NCBI RefSeq assembly: GCF_022063185.1
Contig: NZ_CP091913.1
Span: 6,239,141-6,303,140 of the forward strand
Reading direction: 5' to 3'
Origin: Nostoc sp. UHCC 0870
GTDB lineage: Bacteria > Cyanobacteriota > Cyanobacteriia > Cyanobacteriales > Nostocaceae
Length of the DNA: 64,000 bases
Below the pieces are notes generated by a model. It worked only from the letters and a program-made list of their open reading frames with translations. It made no database searches and was not told where the DNA came from. Shown piece by piece: positions 27,635 through 35,885 of this stretch. Position numbers and translations under genes: made by a program. Within the stretch, counting starts at the first letter, position 1. Each line of letters starts with the position of its first letter.

Positions 27635-27718
27635 TAAAATGCCTACACTTGCTAAGAGCAAGTGAGAGGACAAAAAATTAAACCTTGGGTTATATAATCC
27701 AAGGTTTAATTTTTTTTG
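27635..27718 (+). ncRNA. Candidate small RNA or attenuator leader ahead of the SDR gene
   Basis: An orphan unit. TTGACT (27598-27603) and TAAATA (27622-27627) could be -35 and -10, with 18-base spacing. A perfect 8-base hairpin CACTTGCT/AGCAAGTG (27646-27664) and a strong terminator-like hairpin follow. No gene lies upstream on this strand for the terminator to serve, so a transcript of roughly 85 nt is implied. It may be free, or an attenuator for the SDR gene 84 bases further on. The start point is an estimate. Confidence 0.5.
27673..27718 (+). terminator. Strong intrinsic terminator, 16-base perfect stem
   Basis: Arms AAAAATTAAACCTTGG (27673-27688) and the exact complement (27699-27714), a 10-base loop and a T-run to 27717. 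The A-rich first arm may also let it work on the other strand, for the divergent direction. Confidence 0.8.
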
Positions 27719-27801
27719 TAAAATCAAATATAAAAAACCAATATGGTTTGATTATTCGATTTTTCATTTAAAGATGTTTTTAAGCAACGGGTTTAATTTG
27801 T

Positions 27802-28659
27802 ATGGTAGAAAAACAAACATTACAACCACCACAGCAGCAAGAACCACCTGGTGTTGAGTCCAAAATGCAACCAAAACCCAAGGCAGAAGATGCCCACTAT
27901 CGGGGTAGTGGTAAGTTACAAGATAAAGTTGCCTTAATTACAGGTGGAGATAGTGGAATTGGTCGCGCTGTAGCTATTGCATTTGCTAAAGAAGGAGCAG
28001 ATGTAGCATTTATTTACCTGAAAGAACACGGTGATGCTGAAGAAACCAAAAATTTGGTAGAAGAACATGGACGCACTGCATTATCGATTGCAGGTGACAT
28101 TACTGATGAAGCTTTTTGTCAGCGCGTTGTCCAACAAACAGTAGATGAGTTTGGTAAACTCGATATTATTATCAATAATGCTGCTGAACAACATCCCCAA
28201 CAAAGCATTGAAGATATTAGTCAAGAACAATTAGAACGTACTTTTCGTACTAATATTTTTTCGATGTTTTACATTACTAAAGCTGCCATGAAGCATTTGA
28301 AAGAAGGCAGTTGCATTATCAATACTACATCTGTAACAGCCTATAAGGGCAATCAGCAACTGCTAGATTACTCATCTACAAAAGGTGCAATTGTTGCCTT
28401 CACTCGTTCATTATCACAAAATTTGGTGAGTAAGGGAATTAGAGTAAATGCAGTTGCACCCGGTCCGATTTGGACACCTTTAATTCCTTCAACTTTCCCC
28501 GCAGATAAGGTGGCAGATTTTGGCAAACAAGTACCAATGGGAAGACCTGGACAACCGGAAGAAGTTGCACCGAGTTACGTTTTTTTAGCTTCTGATGATT
28601 CTTCTTATATGTCTGGTCAAGTATTGCATCCCAATGGTGGGGAAATAGTCAATGGCTAG
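27802..28659 (+). CDS. Short-chain dehydrogenase/reductase (YhdF/YghA-type)
   Basis: 285 residues, a classical SDR with an extended N-terminus. NAD(P)-binding GGDSGIGRAVAIAFAKEGAD, structural NNAAEQ (the NNAG position), catalytic Ser in INTTSVTAYKG and YSSTKGAIVAF (Tyr-x3-Lys). The N-terminal extension (PPQQQEPPGVESKMQPKPKA) and PGQPEEVAPSYVFLASDDSSYMSGQVLH are typical of the YghA/GsiB-neighbour group of stress-linked oxidoreductases. The substrate is unknown. ATG at 27802; a terminator follows at 28687. Confidence 0.92.
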   Translation: MVEKQTLQPPQQQEPPGVESKMQPKPKAEDAHYRGSGKLQDKVALITGGDSGIGRAVAIAFAKEGADVAFIYLKEHGDAEETKNLVEEHGRTALSIAGDITDEAFCQRVVQQTVDEFGKLDIIINNAAEQHPQQSIEDISQEQLERTFRTNIFSMFYITKAAMKHLKEGSCIINTTSVTAYKGNQQLLDYSSTKGAIVAFTRSLSQNLVSKGIRVNAVAPGPIWTPLIPSTFPADKVADFGKQVPMGRPGQPEEVAPSYVFLASDDSSYMSGQVLHPNGGEIVNG

Positions 28660-28686
28660 ACCTAGATGAGTAATTAAATTTTGTTA

Positions 28687-28712
28687 AAGACGCGATTAAT
28701 CGCGTCTTTATT
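28687..28712 (+). terminator. Terminator after the SDR gene
   Basis: AAAGACGCGATTAATCGCGTCTTT is a perfect palindrome (AAAGACGCGATT / AATCGCGTCTTT) 28 bases after the SDR stop, followed by ATTT. Confidence 0.7.
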
Positions 28713-28815
28713 TGGAAATTTTGAATTTTTTTGTCTGCCAACAGAGGGATGATTTCATTAACAAGCATTGCTAATCTAACTGGAGAAAAACATTGAAAAA
28801 TAACAGAAAAAGTAT

Positions 28816-29073
28816 ATGGCATCTGCAAAACAACTGCATGGAACTGACCTAGTAGATTGTGCTAGGGCAAATGCCAAGCAGGGAATTGAAACTGCTGCTT
28901 ATCAATGTGGTTATGGTGATGATATTAATACGTTTGCACAAGAACTCAGACAAGCTTGTAAGCAGATGAATTTACAAGTTAATGAACTGAGTGAATTGGT
29001 GACTGACCAGGACATGATACTAGAAATGGGTACTGGTGAAATCATTGCTCCAGATACATCTTCACAACTGTAG
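28816..29073 (+). CDS. Small conserved-looking hypothetical protein
   Basis: 85 residues, soluble, from the ATG at 28816. It has a helix-rich composition: DLVDCARANAKQGIETAAYQ, INTFAQELRQACKQMNLQVN, then an acidic tail DQDMILEMGTGEIIAPDTSS. No family recognised. It has its own upstream spacer and a terminator-like hairpin about 130 bases downstream, supporting an independent gene. Confidence 0.7.
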   Translation: MASAKQLHGTDLVDCARANAKQGIETAAYQCGYGDDINTFAQELRQACKQMNLQVNELSELVTDQDMILEMGTGEIIAPDTSSQL

Positions 29074-29082
29074 CAATGGGAG

Positions 29083-29175
29083 GCTAGTACTGCTACGCGG
29101 AAGTCAAAAGTCATAGACGCGAAAGCGGCTACTCTACGAGTTCTCCGCAGGAGTACCCGGAGGGTAAGCCAAAGA
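29083..29175. repeat. Dispersed repeat, long version
   Basis: CTAGTACTGCTACGCGGAAG, TCAAAAGTCATAGACGC and AAAGCGGCT, then 25 extra bases, then CCCGGAGGGTAAG. A shorter copy without the 25-base insert lies inverted at about 38147-38205, beside hetR. Confidence 0.75.
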
Positions 29176-29197
29176 TTATTTAAAACAAGCAAAGCAA

Positions 29198-29225
29198 AAG
29201 CCTAGGTGTAGCCTAGGCTGTTTTT
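29198..29225 (+). terminator. Terminator after the 85-residue gene
   Basis: Stem AGCCTAGG / CCTAGGCT with a TGTAG loop, followed by GTTTTT. It lies between the small gene and the convergent ctpA. Confidence 0.7.
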
Positions 29226-29235
29226 AACCTACCTT

Positions 29236-30495
29236 TTATAAAGTTGCGATCGCTCGGCTATATTGGGGGTCGTTTGGAGTACCAATCAGACTGGGGTTGG
29301 ACGTTAGCTGGCGTTCCTGTGCCTCTGTCAACTCTAACTTGATATCTGGCGTAATCCCTTTTTTGTTGATATCTGTGCCATTGGGGGTGTAGTAGTGGGC
29401 AATGGTCACGGCTATACCAGAACCATCTGATAATTCATGGACTGACTGCACTAAGGCTTTACCAAAAGTTTGACTACCAACGACTACTGCACGCTTATTA
29501 TCCTTAAGCGCACCTGTCAGAATTTCACTAGCACTGGCTGAATTACCGTCTACTAATACTGCCAAGGGAAGCTTTGTTAAAGCGGTGCGATTGGCTTTAG
29601 TGTCTTCATTGACTCCCTTACGGTTAACTGTGCGAACAATGCCGCCATCATCTAACCACATCCGAGCAATTTCGATGCTGGACTGCAATAAACCGCCAGG
29701 ATTACCGCGCAAATCTAACACAAAGGCATCCACTTTTTTACCGTTCAAATCTCGAATTGCCCGGTGCATCTGTTCGGCAGCATGGCCGCTAAACTCGCGT
29801 AAGCGAATGTAACCAATCCGGCGATTTCCTTCTTGCCTGACGCTGGAATACACTGTTGGTACTTCGATAGTTGCCCGTGTTAACTTCACATCAAAGGCAT
29901 TGCGCCCACTGCGTCCTAAGCGGAGTGTAATGTTACTACCTGCTTTGCCGCGAATTAATTTGGAAGCATCATCTATTTTCATCAACTGAGTCGGCTTGCC
30001 ATCAATAGCCAAAATCTCATCGCCGGCTTTAATTCCAGCTTTGAGGGCTGGGGAGTTTTCTATGGCTTCTACAATAGTCAGTCGCTTGGTTGTTTCATTC
30101 ACTTCCATGCGAATACCAATCCCAGAGACTTCCCCAGAAGTCTGACTGGTTAAAGCTTCAAACTGTTTGGGATCCATGAATCTTGTATATGGATCGTTGA
30201 GCAGTTGTAAAGCTTCACGAATAGCTACATAAGCTTCTTCTTTCGATGAGTAGTCTTTGCTTAATAGACTTTGCCTTGTTGCTAGCCAGTTTTTTTGATT
30301 AAAGTTGCCGTCAACATATTCACTATTGACTATTTGCCATGCTTGGTCAACTAATGCTTTGGGGCTGTCCTGTAGAGCAGCGCGAACGCTCCGAGTCCAA
30401 GCGGGGCCAAATACGGATATAGTGGCAGTTGTGGCGATCGCTCCTCCAATCAGGGCTACTTGGAGCGGCGAGTAACGTTTCGCAGATTGGTTCAT
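29236..30495 (-). CDS. ctpA: Carboxyl-terminal processing protease
   Basis: 419 residues from the ATG at 30495. An N-terminal signal segment (LQVALIGGAIATTATISVFG) targets the thylakoid lumen or periplasm. A PDZ domain lies at about 90-175 (VSGIGIRMEVN, ALKAGIKAGDEILAIDGKP). The S41 catalytic dyad is in VDGNSASASEILTGALKDNK (Ser) and VGSQTFGKALVQ (Lys). The family member CtpA removes the C-terminal extension of photosystem II D1 protein; paralogues exist, so ctpA versus ctpB/C is not certain. An upstream in-frame start at 30537 would add 14 residues before the signal. Confidence 0.92.
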   Translation of the reverse strand: MNQSAKRYSPLQVALIGGAIATTATISVFGPAWTRSVRAALQDSPKALVDQAWQIVNSEYVDGNFNQKNWLATRQSLLSKDYSSKEEAYVAIREALQLLNDPYTRFMDPKQFEALTSQTSGEVSGIGIRMEVNETTKRLTIVEAIENSPALKAGIKAGDEILAIDGKPTQLMKIDDASKLIRGKAGSNITLRLGRSGRNAFDVKLTRATIEVPTVYSSVRQEGNRRIGYIRLREFSGHAAEQMHRAIRDLNGKKVDAFVLDLRGNPGGLLQSSIEIARMWLDDGGIVRTVNRKGVNEDTKANRTALTKLPLAVLVDGNSASASEILTGALKDNKRAVVVGSQTFGKALVQSVHELSDGSGIAVTIAHYYTPNGTDINKKGITPDIKLELTEAQERQLTSNPSLIGTPNDPQYSRAIATL

Positions 30496-30818
30496 GTATA
30501 TCAGCAGGAATTTACGGTGGTGTTGACAGTTTAGCAATCAGGATTTTAGGCGTTTCTTAAGTTTTTATACGCAATTTTTAGCTACGCTTCCCTCATAATT
30601 TTCCCCTTTGAATTATGTTAGGATCTTGCCTTAATTTGTGAAAAATTGTTACCCAAATTTTGAACTTTGTTTGTTAGTCTAATCTAGCACTGTGACAATA
30701 ATGTGACAGTTATGCAACTGTCTTATTTACACCCTATATTAATTCTCTAAGATAGCATTTCATTGCTAAAAATGTGGGTCTTTTACAACTAAGTTAATCA
30801 GCTTTTTTGTCCTAACTC
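30496..30818. other. Intergenic region, divergent promoters
   Basis: About 320 AT-rich bases between divergent ctpA and the YdcF-like gene. No gene or repeat seen. Confidence 0.4.
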
Positions 30819-31520
30819 ATGAGACACAACTTTACCAAAAATTCATCGATTCCTGGTAGTAAAAAATTTCGCAGATGGTTGCATTTGTTACAAAAGCTCA
30901 GTTGGGGTTTATGCTTCTTGTTTGGGAGTTGGCTAATTCTCATCACTATAAACCTATTTCTAGCCGCTTCCCAGCCAGTAGATGCCTTTTTTGTCCTTGG
31001 TGGTAGTATTCGCCGCGAAATTTATATTGCCCAAACAGCTAAAAAAAATCCACAAATTCCCATTTTAATTTCTCAGGGTTCTCAAGACCCCTGTATATGG
31101 CTAATTTTTCAACGCGAAGCCGCAGATTTGCAAAACGTTTGGCTAGAAAAGTGTGCTAAATCTACCTTTGAAAACTTCTACTACGGAATTCCAATTTTAA
31201 AACAATGGGGAGTTCATAAAGTCAAATTAATTACTTCTCTTACCCACTTACCGCGAGCTAAATTAATGTCACAGATTCTTTTCGGGGCGCATGGTATATG
31301 GGTGGAGGTTGCGGTTGTTCAGGAAACAGGTATTCCAGGTAATCAAGAGTCTGTGTTAAAAACTACACTAGATGTCACACGTAGTCTTTTGTGGGCAGTT
31401 TTGAGCCAAATCATTCAGCCGCAATGCTCAAACGTCACTAAACTCAGTGATGTGGATATGCAGGCTTGGGAAAGTCAAGGTTTTAAGTGTGAACGGCAGG
31501 GGAATGTGGGTGATAGGTGA
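30819..31520 (+). CDS. YdcF/ElyC-like DUF218 membrane protein
   Basis: 233 residues. One N-terminal transmembrane helix (about 28-50, SWGLCFLFGSWLILITINLF), then a DUF218 domain: VDAFFVLGGSIRREIYIAQT, ILISQGSQDPCIW, STFENFYYGIPILKQWGVHK, LITSLTHLPRAKLM. Relatives affect envelope biogenesis. The C-terminal GNVGDR and its TGA come from the edge of a heptamer tract that begins here. Confidence 0.85.
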   Translation: MRHNFTKNSSIPGSKKFRRWLHLLQKLSWGLCFLFGSWLILITINLFLAASQPVDAFFVLGGSIRREIYIAQTAKKNPQIPILISQGSQDPCIWLIFQREAADLQNVWLEKCAKSTFENFYYGIPILKQWGVHKVKLITSLTHLPRAKLMSQILFGAHGIWVEVAVVQETGIPGNQESVLKTTLDVTRSLLWAVLSQIIQPQCSNVTKLSDVDMQAWESQGFKCERQGNVGDR

Positions 31521-31631
31521 CAGGTGACAGGGGACAGGGGACAGGGGACAGGGGACAGGGGACAGGGGACAGGGGACAGGGGACAGGGGACAGGGGACAG
31601 GGGACAGGGGACAGGGGACAGGGGACAGGGG
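31517..31631. repeat. Perfect heptamer array, GGGACAG x about 14
   Basis: Two GTGACAG units followed by about 14 uninterrupted GGGACAG units to 31628. Perfect copies imply recent expansion. It contributes the stop codon of the YdcF-like gene. Confidence 0.95.
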
Positions 31632-31679
31632 GAGCAGAGGGAGAAAATACAAAAATACAATACCAATGCCCATTTCCAT

Positions 31680-32399
31680 TTAGCTTAAAATCTCATCCCA
31701 CTCGGATAGACAAAGGGGTTGTGCTGCAATCTCGATATCAAAACAATCCCTCGCCGCATGAGTCAAGGCTGTCATAATCGTGTCTATACTCAAGGTTGGA
31801 GACAATTGCACAGGCTGAAAAGATTCTCCACCAAATACTTGAGCAAATAATTCTGCATCTGGTTGCAAACGCATAGAACCATGTTGCAAGATTGCTCCGC
31901 CTCGTCTTAATTGCGCGCTACCAATCAATTTTGCCCCATCTGGTAAAACTAAATCTGCACCTGTAGCAGTCCCAAAACAGTTGGGGTTATGAATGTAGCC
32001 GCGTCCAGCTGTACCATAGTCTAATTGAATGCCGATCGCTCTCCATCCGGTAATCAAAAATTCGCAAATTTGCTGATAGTTCTGGAGTCGATTCCCAACT
32101 AATCCAGAGGTGACAACAGTATAAGTTAAATCCCCTTGGTGTAACACTGCTCTACCACCTGTAGGACGGCGGACTAAATCTAAGGTCTGTCCCTTCCAAG
32201 TCAGATTTTGCCAGTGTTCAGGATATTGGTGTTGATGATAACCAAGGGAAATAGCGGGTGGCGACCAAGTATAAAATCGCAGAGTTGAAGGATTTTTTCC
32301 TGATAGATGTTGCTGTAATAACCATCGGTCAATTGCCATCTGCACACTACCAGAAGCTGCTAAAAAAGGAATTAGTCGCCAAACCTGCTTGTTACCCAT
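31680..32399 (-). CDS. Lipoate/biotin protein ligase family (LplA-like)
   Basis: 239 residues of the BPL/LPL family. Seen are SLGYHQHQ, LVRRPTGGRAVLHQGDLTYTVV (the RRxxGGGxVxHD-like motif) and GADLVLPDGAKLIGSAQLRRGGAILQHGSM with the catalytic Lys in GAKLIGSAQ. Such enzymes attach lipoate or octanoate to the E2 or GcvH domain. Which activity applies cannot be told by sequence reading. ATG at 32399; the YbjN gene lies 18 bases upstream on the same strand, so the two form an operon. Confidence 0.9.
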   Translation of the reverse strand: MGNKQVWRLIPFLAASGSVQMAIDRWLLQQHLSGKNPSTLRFYTWSPPAISLGYHQHQYPEHWQNLTWKGQTLDLVRRPTGGRAVLHQGDLTYTVVTSGLVGNRLQNYQQICEFLITGWRAIGIQLDYGTAGRGYIHNPNCFGTATGADLVLPDGAKLIGSAQLRRGGAILQHGSMRLQPDAELFAQVFGGESFQPVQLSPTLSIDTIMTALTHAARDCFDIEIAAQPLCLSEWDEILS

Positions 32400-32416
32400 T
32401 GCAAATTCCCAACTAT

Positions 32417-32896
32417 CTAAGCTGCACCAAATTCAGATTGTAAGGCTTCATCATTGTCATCTGCGATCGTCGCCACAACAGTAATTAGCCGTGAAACTTC
32501 CCCTGGAGACAACTCTGCTAAGGTGCGGGTAGAGATGACTACGACTCGGTTATCAATAATACCAAAACGAGCTTCAAAGGTACTGGAGCAGTTCATTTCT
32601 AATAGTTGACGCATCAACTTAGGCTCATCTTTAGCAGGTAGGTGAAGCACCGCCGACCAAACTGTGATTGTGTCTTCATCAGTTGTTCCAGTCAGTTGGA
32701 CGAATACTTCCACACTGCCATATTTAAATTTCCACAGATAACCACCACCTTCTGGGGAGTGGCTAACCATTGCGCTATCATCTTGCTCTAAGGAGTCAAT
32801 GACGTTTTCAATGACTTCCACATGGTTAATGCTGTTTGTTTCCACTAGTTCCTCTAGAGCATCTTTGCTAGTTAAGGTTTCTTGGTAGCTTGTCAT
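32417..32896 (-). CDS. YbjN domain protein
   Basis: 159 residues from the ATG at 32896 (MTSYQETLTSKDALEELVET). The YbjN / type III secretion chaperone-like fold is suggested by GGYLWKFKYGSVEVFVQLTG, ITVWSAVLHLPAKDEPKLMR, LLEMNCSSTFEARFGIIDNR and VVVISTRTLAELSPGEVSRL. In cyanobacteria these are small cytosolic proteins of poorly known, stress-linked function. An upstream in-frame start at 32938 would add 14 residues; the shorter form fits the family better. It is the first gene of a pair with the lipoate ligase. Confidence 0.87.
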   Translation of the reverse strand: MTSYQETLTSKDALEELVETNSINHVEVIENVIDSLEQDDSAMVSHSPEGGGYLWKFKYGSVEVFVQLTGTTDEDTITVWSAVLHLPAKDEPKLMRQLLEMNCSSTFEARFGIIDNRVVVISTRTLAELSPGEVSRLITVVATIADDNDEALQSEFGAA

Positions 32897-33106
32897 ACAG
32901 ATTTTTCTCTCAATATACTCATTGTTTTCTCTACACATACTTTATAGCCTGTAAGCCAAATTAGGTTGAATTCCTGAAGGGCGAGTCTGAACTGTACATA
33001 ATTTGGCATCAGGCGATCGCCGAAGGCGGGTCTAAGACTATCGCACTTTATTTCTGTTGCTGTCACAGAGACCTAACGATCGCGCACAATAGAAAGAAAA
33101 CCCAAC

Positions 33107-34093
33107 ATGAACCAGGTAGACTACCTCCGCATTAGTTTAATAGATCGCTGCAATTTTCGTTGTCAGTATTGTATGCCAGAGGGGTCGGAGCTAGACTATA
33201 TCCTCAAGCAACAGCTACTTACTGATGAGGAATTGCTCACTTTAGTTCAAGAAGTTTTTATTCCTGTCGGTTTTACTCGTTTTCGATTGACAGGGGGTGA
33301 ACCGTTACTGCGTCCTCGTGTGGCGGATTTGGTCAGAGCGATCGCGTCTTTACCCCAAACTCAAGACCTCGCCATGACTACCAATGGCTTTTTACTAGCT
33401 TCCTTAGCGCAAAATCTTTATGATGCTGGTTTGCGACGCATCAATATTAGCTTAGATTCCCTTGATCCCGATACTTTTGACCAAATTATCGGCTCTCGCG
33501 GCCGTTCGCGTTGGCAAGAGGTTTGGGATGGGATTCAAGCTGCTTATCGTGTCGGTTTTGACCCCTTGAAGTTAAATGTAGTGGTAATTCCAGGGGTTAA
33601 CGATCGCGAAATTTTGGATTTAGCGGCTTTAACCATTGATAAACAGTGGCACGTCCGCTTTATTGAGTTTATGCCCATTGGTAACGGCGATTTATTTAGC
33701 GATCGCGGTTGGATATCTTCAGCCGAATTGCGGCAACAAATCCGCGATCGTTGGGGCTTGACAGAATCTCAAGTTCGTGGTGCAGGTCCTGCGGATGTAT
33801 TTCAAATTCCCGGCGCGAAGGGAACGCTAGGATTTATCAGTCAAATGTCAGAATGTTTTTGCGATCGGTGTAACCGAATGCGTTTGAGTGCTGATGGTTG
33901 GCTCAGACCGTGTTTATTAAATGAAACTGGACAAATGGACTTAAAAACTGCTCTCCGGTCTGGTGTCAGCACCCAGAAATTACAAGAACAAGTTAGAAAC
34001 TTGTTGACAATTAAACCAGAAATTAACTTTAAAGGACGCGACTCTGGTACTACAGGTAATTACAGTCGTACCATGTCACAAATTGGAGGGTAA
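33107..34093 (+). CDS. moaA: GTP 3',8-cyclase (molybdenum cofactor biosynthesis)
   Basis: 328 residues, a radical SAM enzyme making 3',8-cH2GTP from GTP. The N-terminal 4Fe-4S motif is CNFRCQYC (Cys15, Cys19, Cys22), followed by RFRLTGGEPLLRP. The second cluster motif is CFCDRCNRMRLSADGWLRPC near the C-terminus. The usual GG tail is present as SQIGG. Molybdenum cofactor serves nitrate reductase here. ATG at 33107. Confidence 0.97.
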   Translation: MNQVDYLRISLIDRCNFRCQYCMPEGSELDYILKQQLLTDEELLTLVQEVFIPVGFTRFRLTGGEPLLRPRVADLVRAIASLPQTQDLAMTTNGFLLASLAQNLYDAGLRRINISLDSLDPDTFDQIIGSRGRSRWQEVWDGIQAAYRVGFDPLKLNVVVIPGVNDREILDLAALTIDKQWHVRFIEFMPIGNGDLFSDRGWISSAELRQQIRDRWGLTESQVRGAGPADVFQIPGAKGTLGFISQMSECFCDRCNRMRLSADGWLRPCLLNETGQMDLKTALRSGVSTQKLQEQVRNLLTIKPEINFKGRDSGTTGNYSRTMSQIGG

Positions 34094-34099
34094 GTCAGT

Positions 34100-34172
34100 C
34101 TTGAGCAATGAGTTCTGAGTTGTGAGTGATAGGACTTTCATGAGTCAGCACTCAGCACTCAGCACTCAGCAC
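34100..34172. repeat. STRR tract between moaA and rpsD
   Basis: GAGTTCT/GAGTTGT units and an inverted CAGCACT heptamer run (about 34145-34172), together able to fold as a hairpin between the convergent genes. Confidence 0.8.
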
Positions 34173-34183
34173 TCAGCACTATC

Positions 34184-34792
34184 CTAAGCTTGACGTGAGT
34201 AGTATTCCACAACTAGCAGTTCGTTAACTTGGAGTGCTACCCATTCCCGTTCAATGACGCTGTTGACCTTACCAACTAATTTGTTTTTATCAAACTCTAA
34301 GTGGTTAGGAAGGTTTGCCAAACCGGGATATTGCAAGTTAGCTTCCACCAACTTACGTGATTGCGCTCTGTCTCTGACAGCAACAACTTCTCCAGGACGA
34401 GTTTGGTAGCTGGCGATATTCACTACACGACCATTAACGGTGACGTGACCGTGATTTACCAACTGACGAGCGGCTGGGATGGTGGGGGCCATACCCAAGC
34501 GGAAAACTGTATTATCCAAGCGCATTTCTAGCAGTTGCAATAGCACTTGTCCAGTAGAACCAGTTACTCGTCTAGCTTTACGGACATAACGTAGTAGCTG
34601 CTTTTCAGTTACACCGTAGTTACAACGCAGCTTTTGCTTTTCTTCTAAACGGATGGCATATTCAGAACGCTTTTTGCGATTCTGACCATGCTGACCTGGT
34701 GGATAGGCGCGTCTTGCGCTCTTACGAGTTAATCCTGGCAATTCGCCTAAGCGACGTACAATTCTAAGGCGTGGCCCTCTGTATCGGGACAT
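34184..34792 (-). CDS. rpsD: 30S ribosomal protein S4
   Basis: 202 residues. Begins MSRYRGPRLRIVRRLGELPG, continues LTRKSARRAYPPGQHGQNRK and has the S4 RNA-binding domain MRLDNTVFRLGMAPTIPAAR / QLVNHGHVTVNGRVVNIASY. It nucleates 16S rRNA folding. Standalone, as is common in cyanobacteria. Confidence 0.97.
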   Translation of the reverse strand: MSRYRGPRLRIVRRLGELPGLTRKSARRAYPPGQHGQNRKKRSEYAIRLEEKQKLRCNYGVTEKQLLRYVRKARRVTGSTGQVLLQLLEMRLDNTVFRLGMAPTIPAARQLVNHGHVTVNGRVVNIASYQTRPGEVVAVRDRAQSRKLVEANLQYPGLANLPNHLEFDKNKLVGKVNSVIEREWVALQVNELLVVEYYSRQA

Positions 34793-35114
34793 GAGTTTCC
34801 TTAATCTAATCCTGTTTAAATTTTACTCAGACATACTATTATAAATACCAGCTATTCAGAAATGCAAAATGATTTCATTGAATCGCTAAAAATTTATCTT
34901 ATTGTTGGGGACTGGGGGTTGTGGATTGGGGATTAGTGGTTCTCATTTATTTCCCTGCACCTCTAAACTTTTTGTCTTTTTCAAAGATTTTTCTTCCTGT
35001 TCTTTGGTTTTGCCTGATTTGCAAAAGATTTGTTGCACATTTGAGTTAGCATAACTTTGGGTGTTTGAAGAACGGTAATGTGCATAACAAAGGTTAGTGG
35101 GGAGAAAATCAAAA
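34793..35114. other. Intergenic region
   Basis: About 320 bases between divergent rpsD and the Cys-rich gene. Contains a short GGGGACT/GGGGATT STRR (about 34905-34936). A minus-strand open frame (34943-35212) overlapping the next gene is not convincing. Confidence 0.45.
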
Positions 35115-35687
35115 ATGACCTTTAAAACTCGTCTAATTCGGTTGATAGCACCAGTTGTGGCTGTAGGTAGCTGTGTGGTGGGGATGAGTGTCCCTAGTAT
35201 GGCTGCTGGCAATGATTATCGTGCTTGTGCAGGTAGACTCTTACGTGTGGGAGTGAGTGAACAAGCGGCATCAGAGGCTTGTGCTACGGCGTTACGTCCA
35301 ACAGATTTATCGGCCTGTGCTGTTTTTATTGACAAGCGCACGGATATTAGTGCTACTGATGCTCTGGCTGGCTGTAGACAAGCAAGACGGCCCAAAGAAT
35401 TAGCTACCTGTGTAGTTTCGGTGAGCAAGAATACTCAGGAAACCATTAATCCAGACGTGTTAAATTACTGTGGTCGCAGTTTATTACCAGTGCGCTTTGC
35501 TGAGTGTGTGATAGGTTTGCGTAGTCAGATTAAGATTGAGCCTAATCAAGCATTAAATACTTGTATTGATGGTAGCGATCGCGTTAGTGGTTTTGCACCT
35601 ACATCGAAGTCACCACTCCAACCACCCACAATATTTAATCCTACCTTGGAGAGTGAACCTATTCCTGAAAGTCCTACTAATCAATAA
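35115..35687 (+). CDS. Exported Cys-rich repeat protein, function unknown
   Basis: 190 residues from the ATG at 35115, after GGGGAGAAAATC. Signal peptide at about 1-31 (LIRLIAPVVAVGSCVVGMSV, ending PSMAAG). The mature part has four or five units of about 28-30 residues with paired cysteines (YRACAGRLLRVGVSEQAASE; LSACAVFIDKRTDISATDAL; LATCVVSVSKN; FAECVIGLRSQIKIEPNQAL), suggesting intra-repeat disulfides in the periplasm. The tail is Pro-rich. An in-frame upstream start would add 6 residues. Confidence 0.75.
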   Translation: MTFKTRLIRLIAPVVAVGSCVVGMSVPSMAAGNDYRACAGRLLRVGVSEQAASEACATALRPTDLSACAVFIDKRTDISATDALAGCRQARRPKELATCVVSVSKNTQETINPDVLNYCGRSLLPVRFAECVIGLRSQIKIEPNQALNTCIDGSDRVSGFAPTSKSPLQPPTIFNPTLESEPIPESPTNQ

Positions 35688-35885
35688 GCTCAGGACTTAC
35701 ACTGCTCAATGATCAAAAAAGCTTGATTTTTGATCATTGAGCATTGATTCGCGTAGCATCCCATAAAGAAGTCCACCTCCGTGGACTGATGCAAAATCAA
35801 GAGTTTTCTAAGCTGCGGAGGTAGGTTTTGTTTATGTAGCCGCGACTTCTAGTTGCCAATGCAAGTAATGAAGTTTACAAACTAC

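Larger units (their letters stand above)
27307..27801. other. Intergenic region containing a candidate small RNA or leader
   Basis: About 495 bases between the divergent methyltransferase and SDR genes. The part 27598-27720 has promoter, hairpin and terminator signals and is listed separately. The rest shows nothing. Confidence 0.5.
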
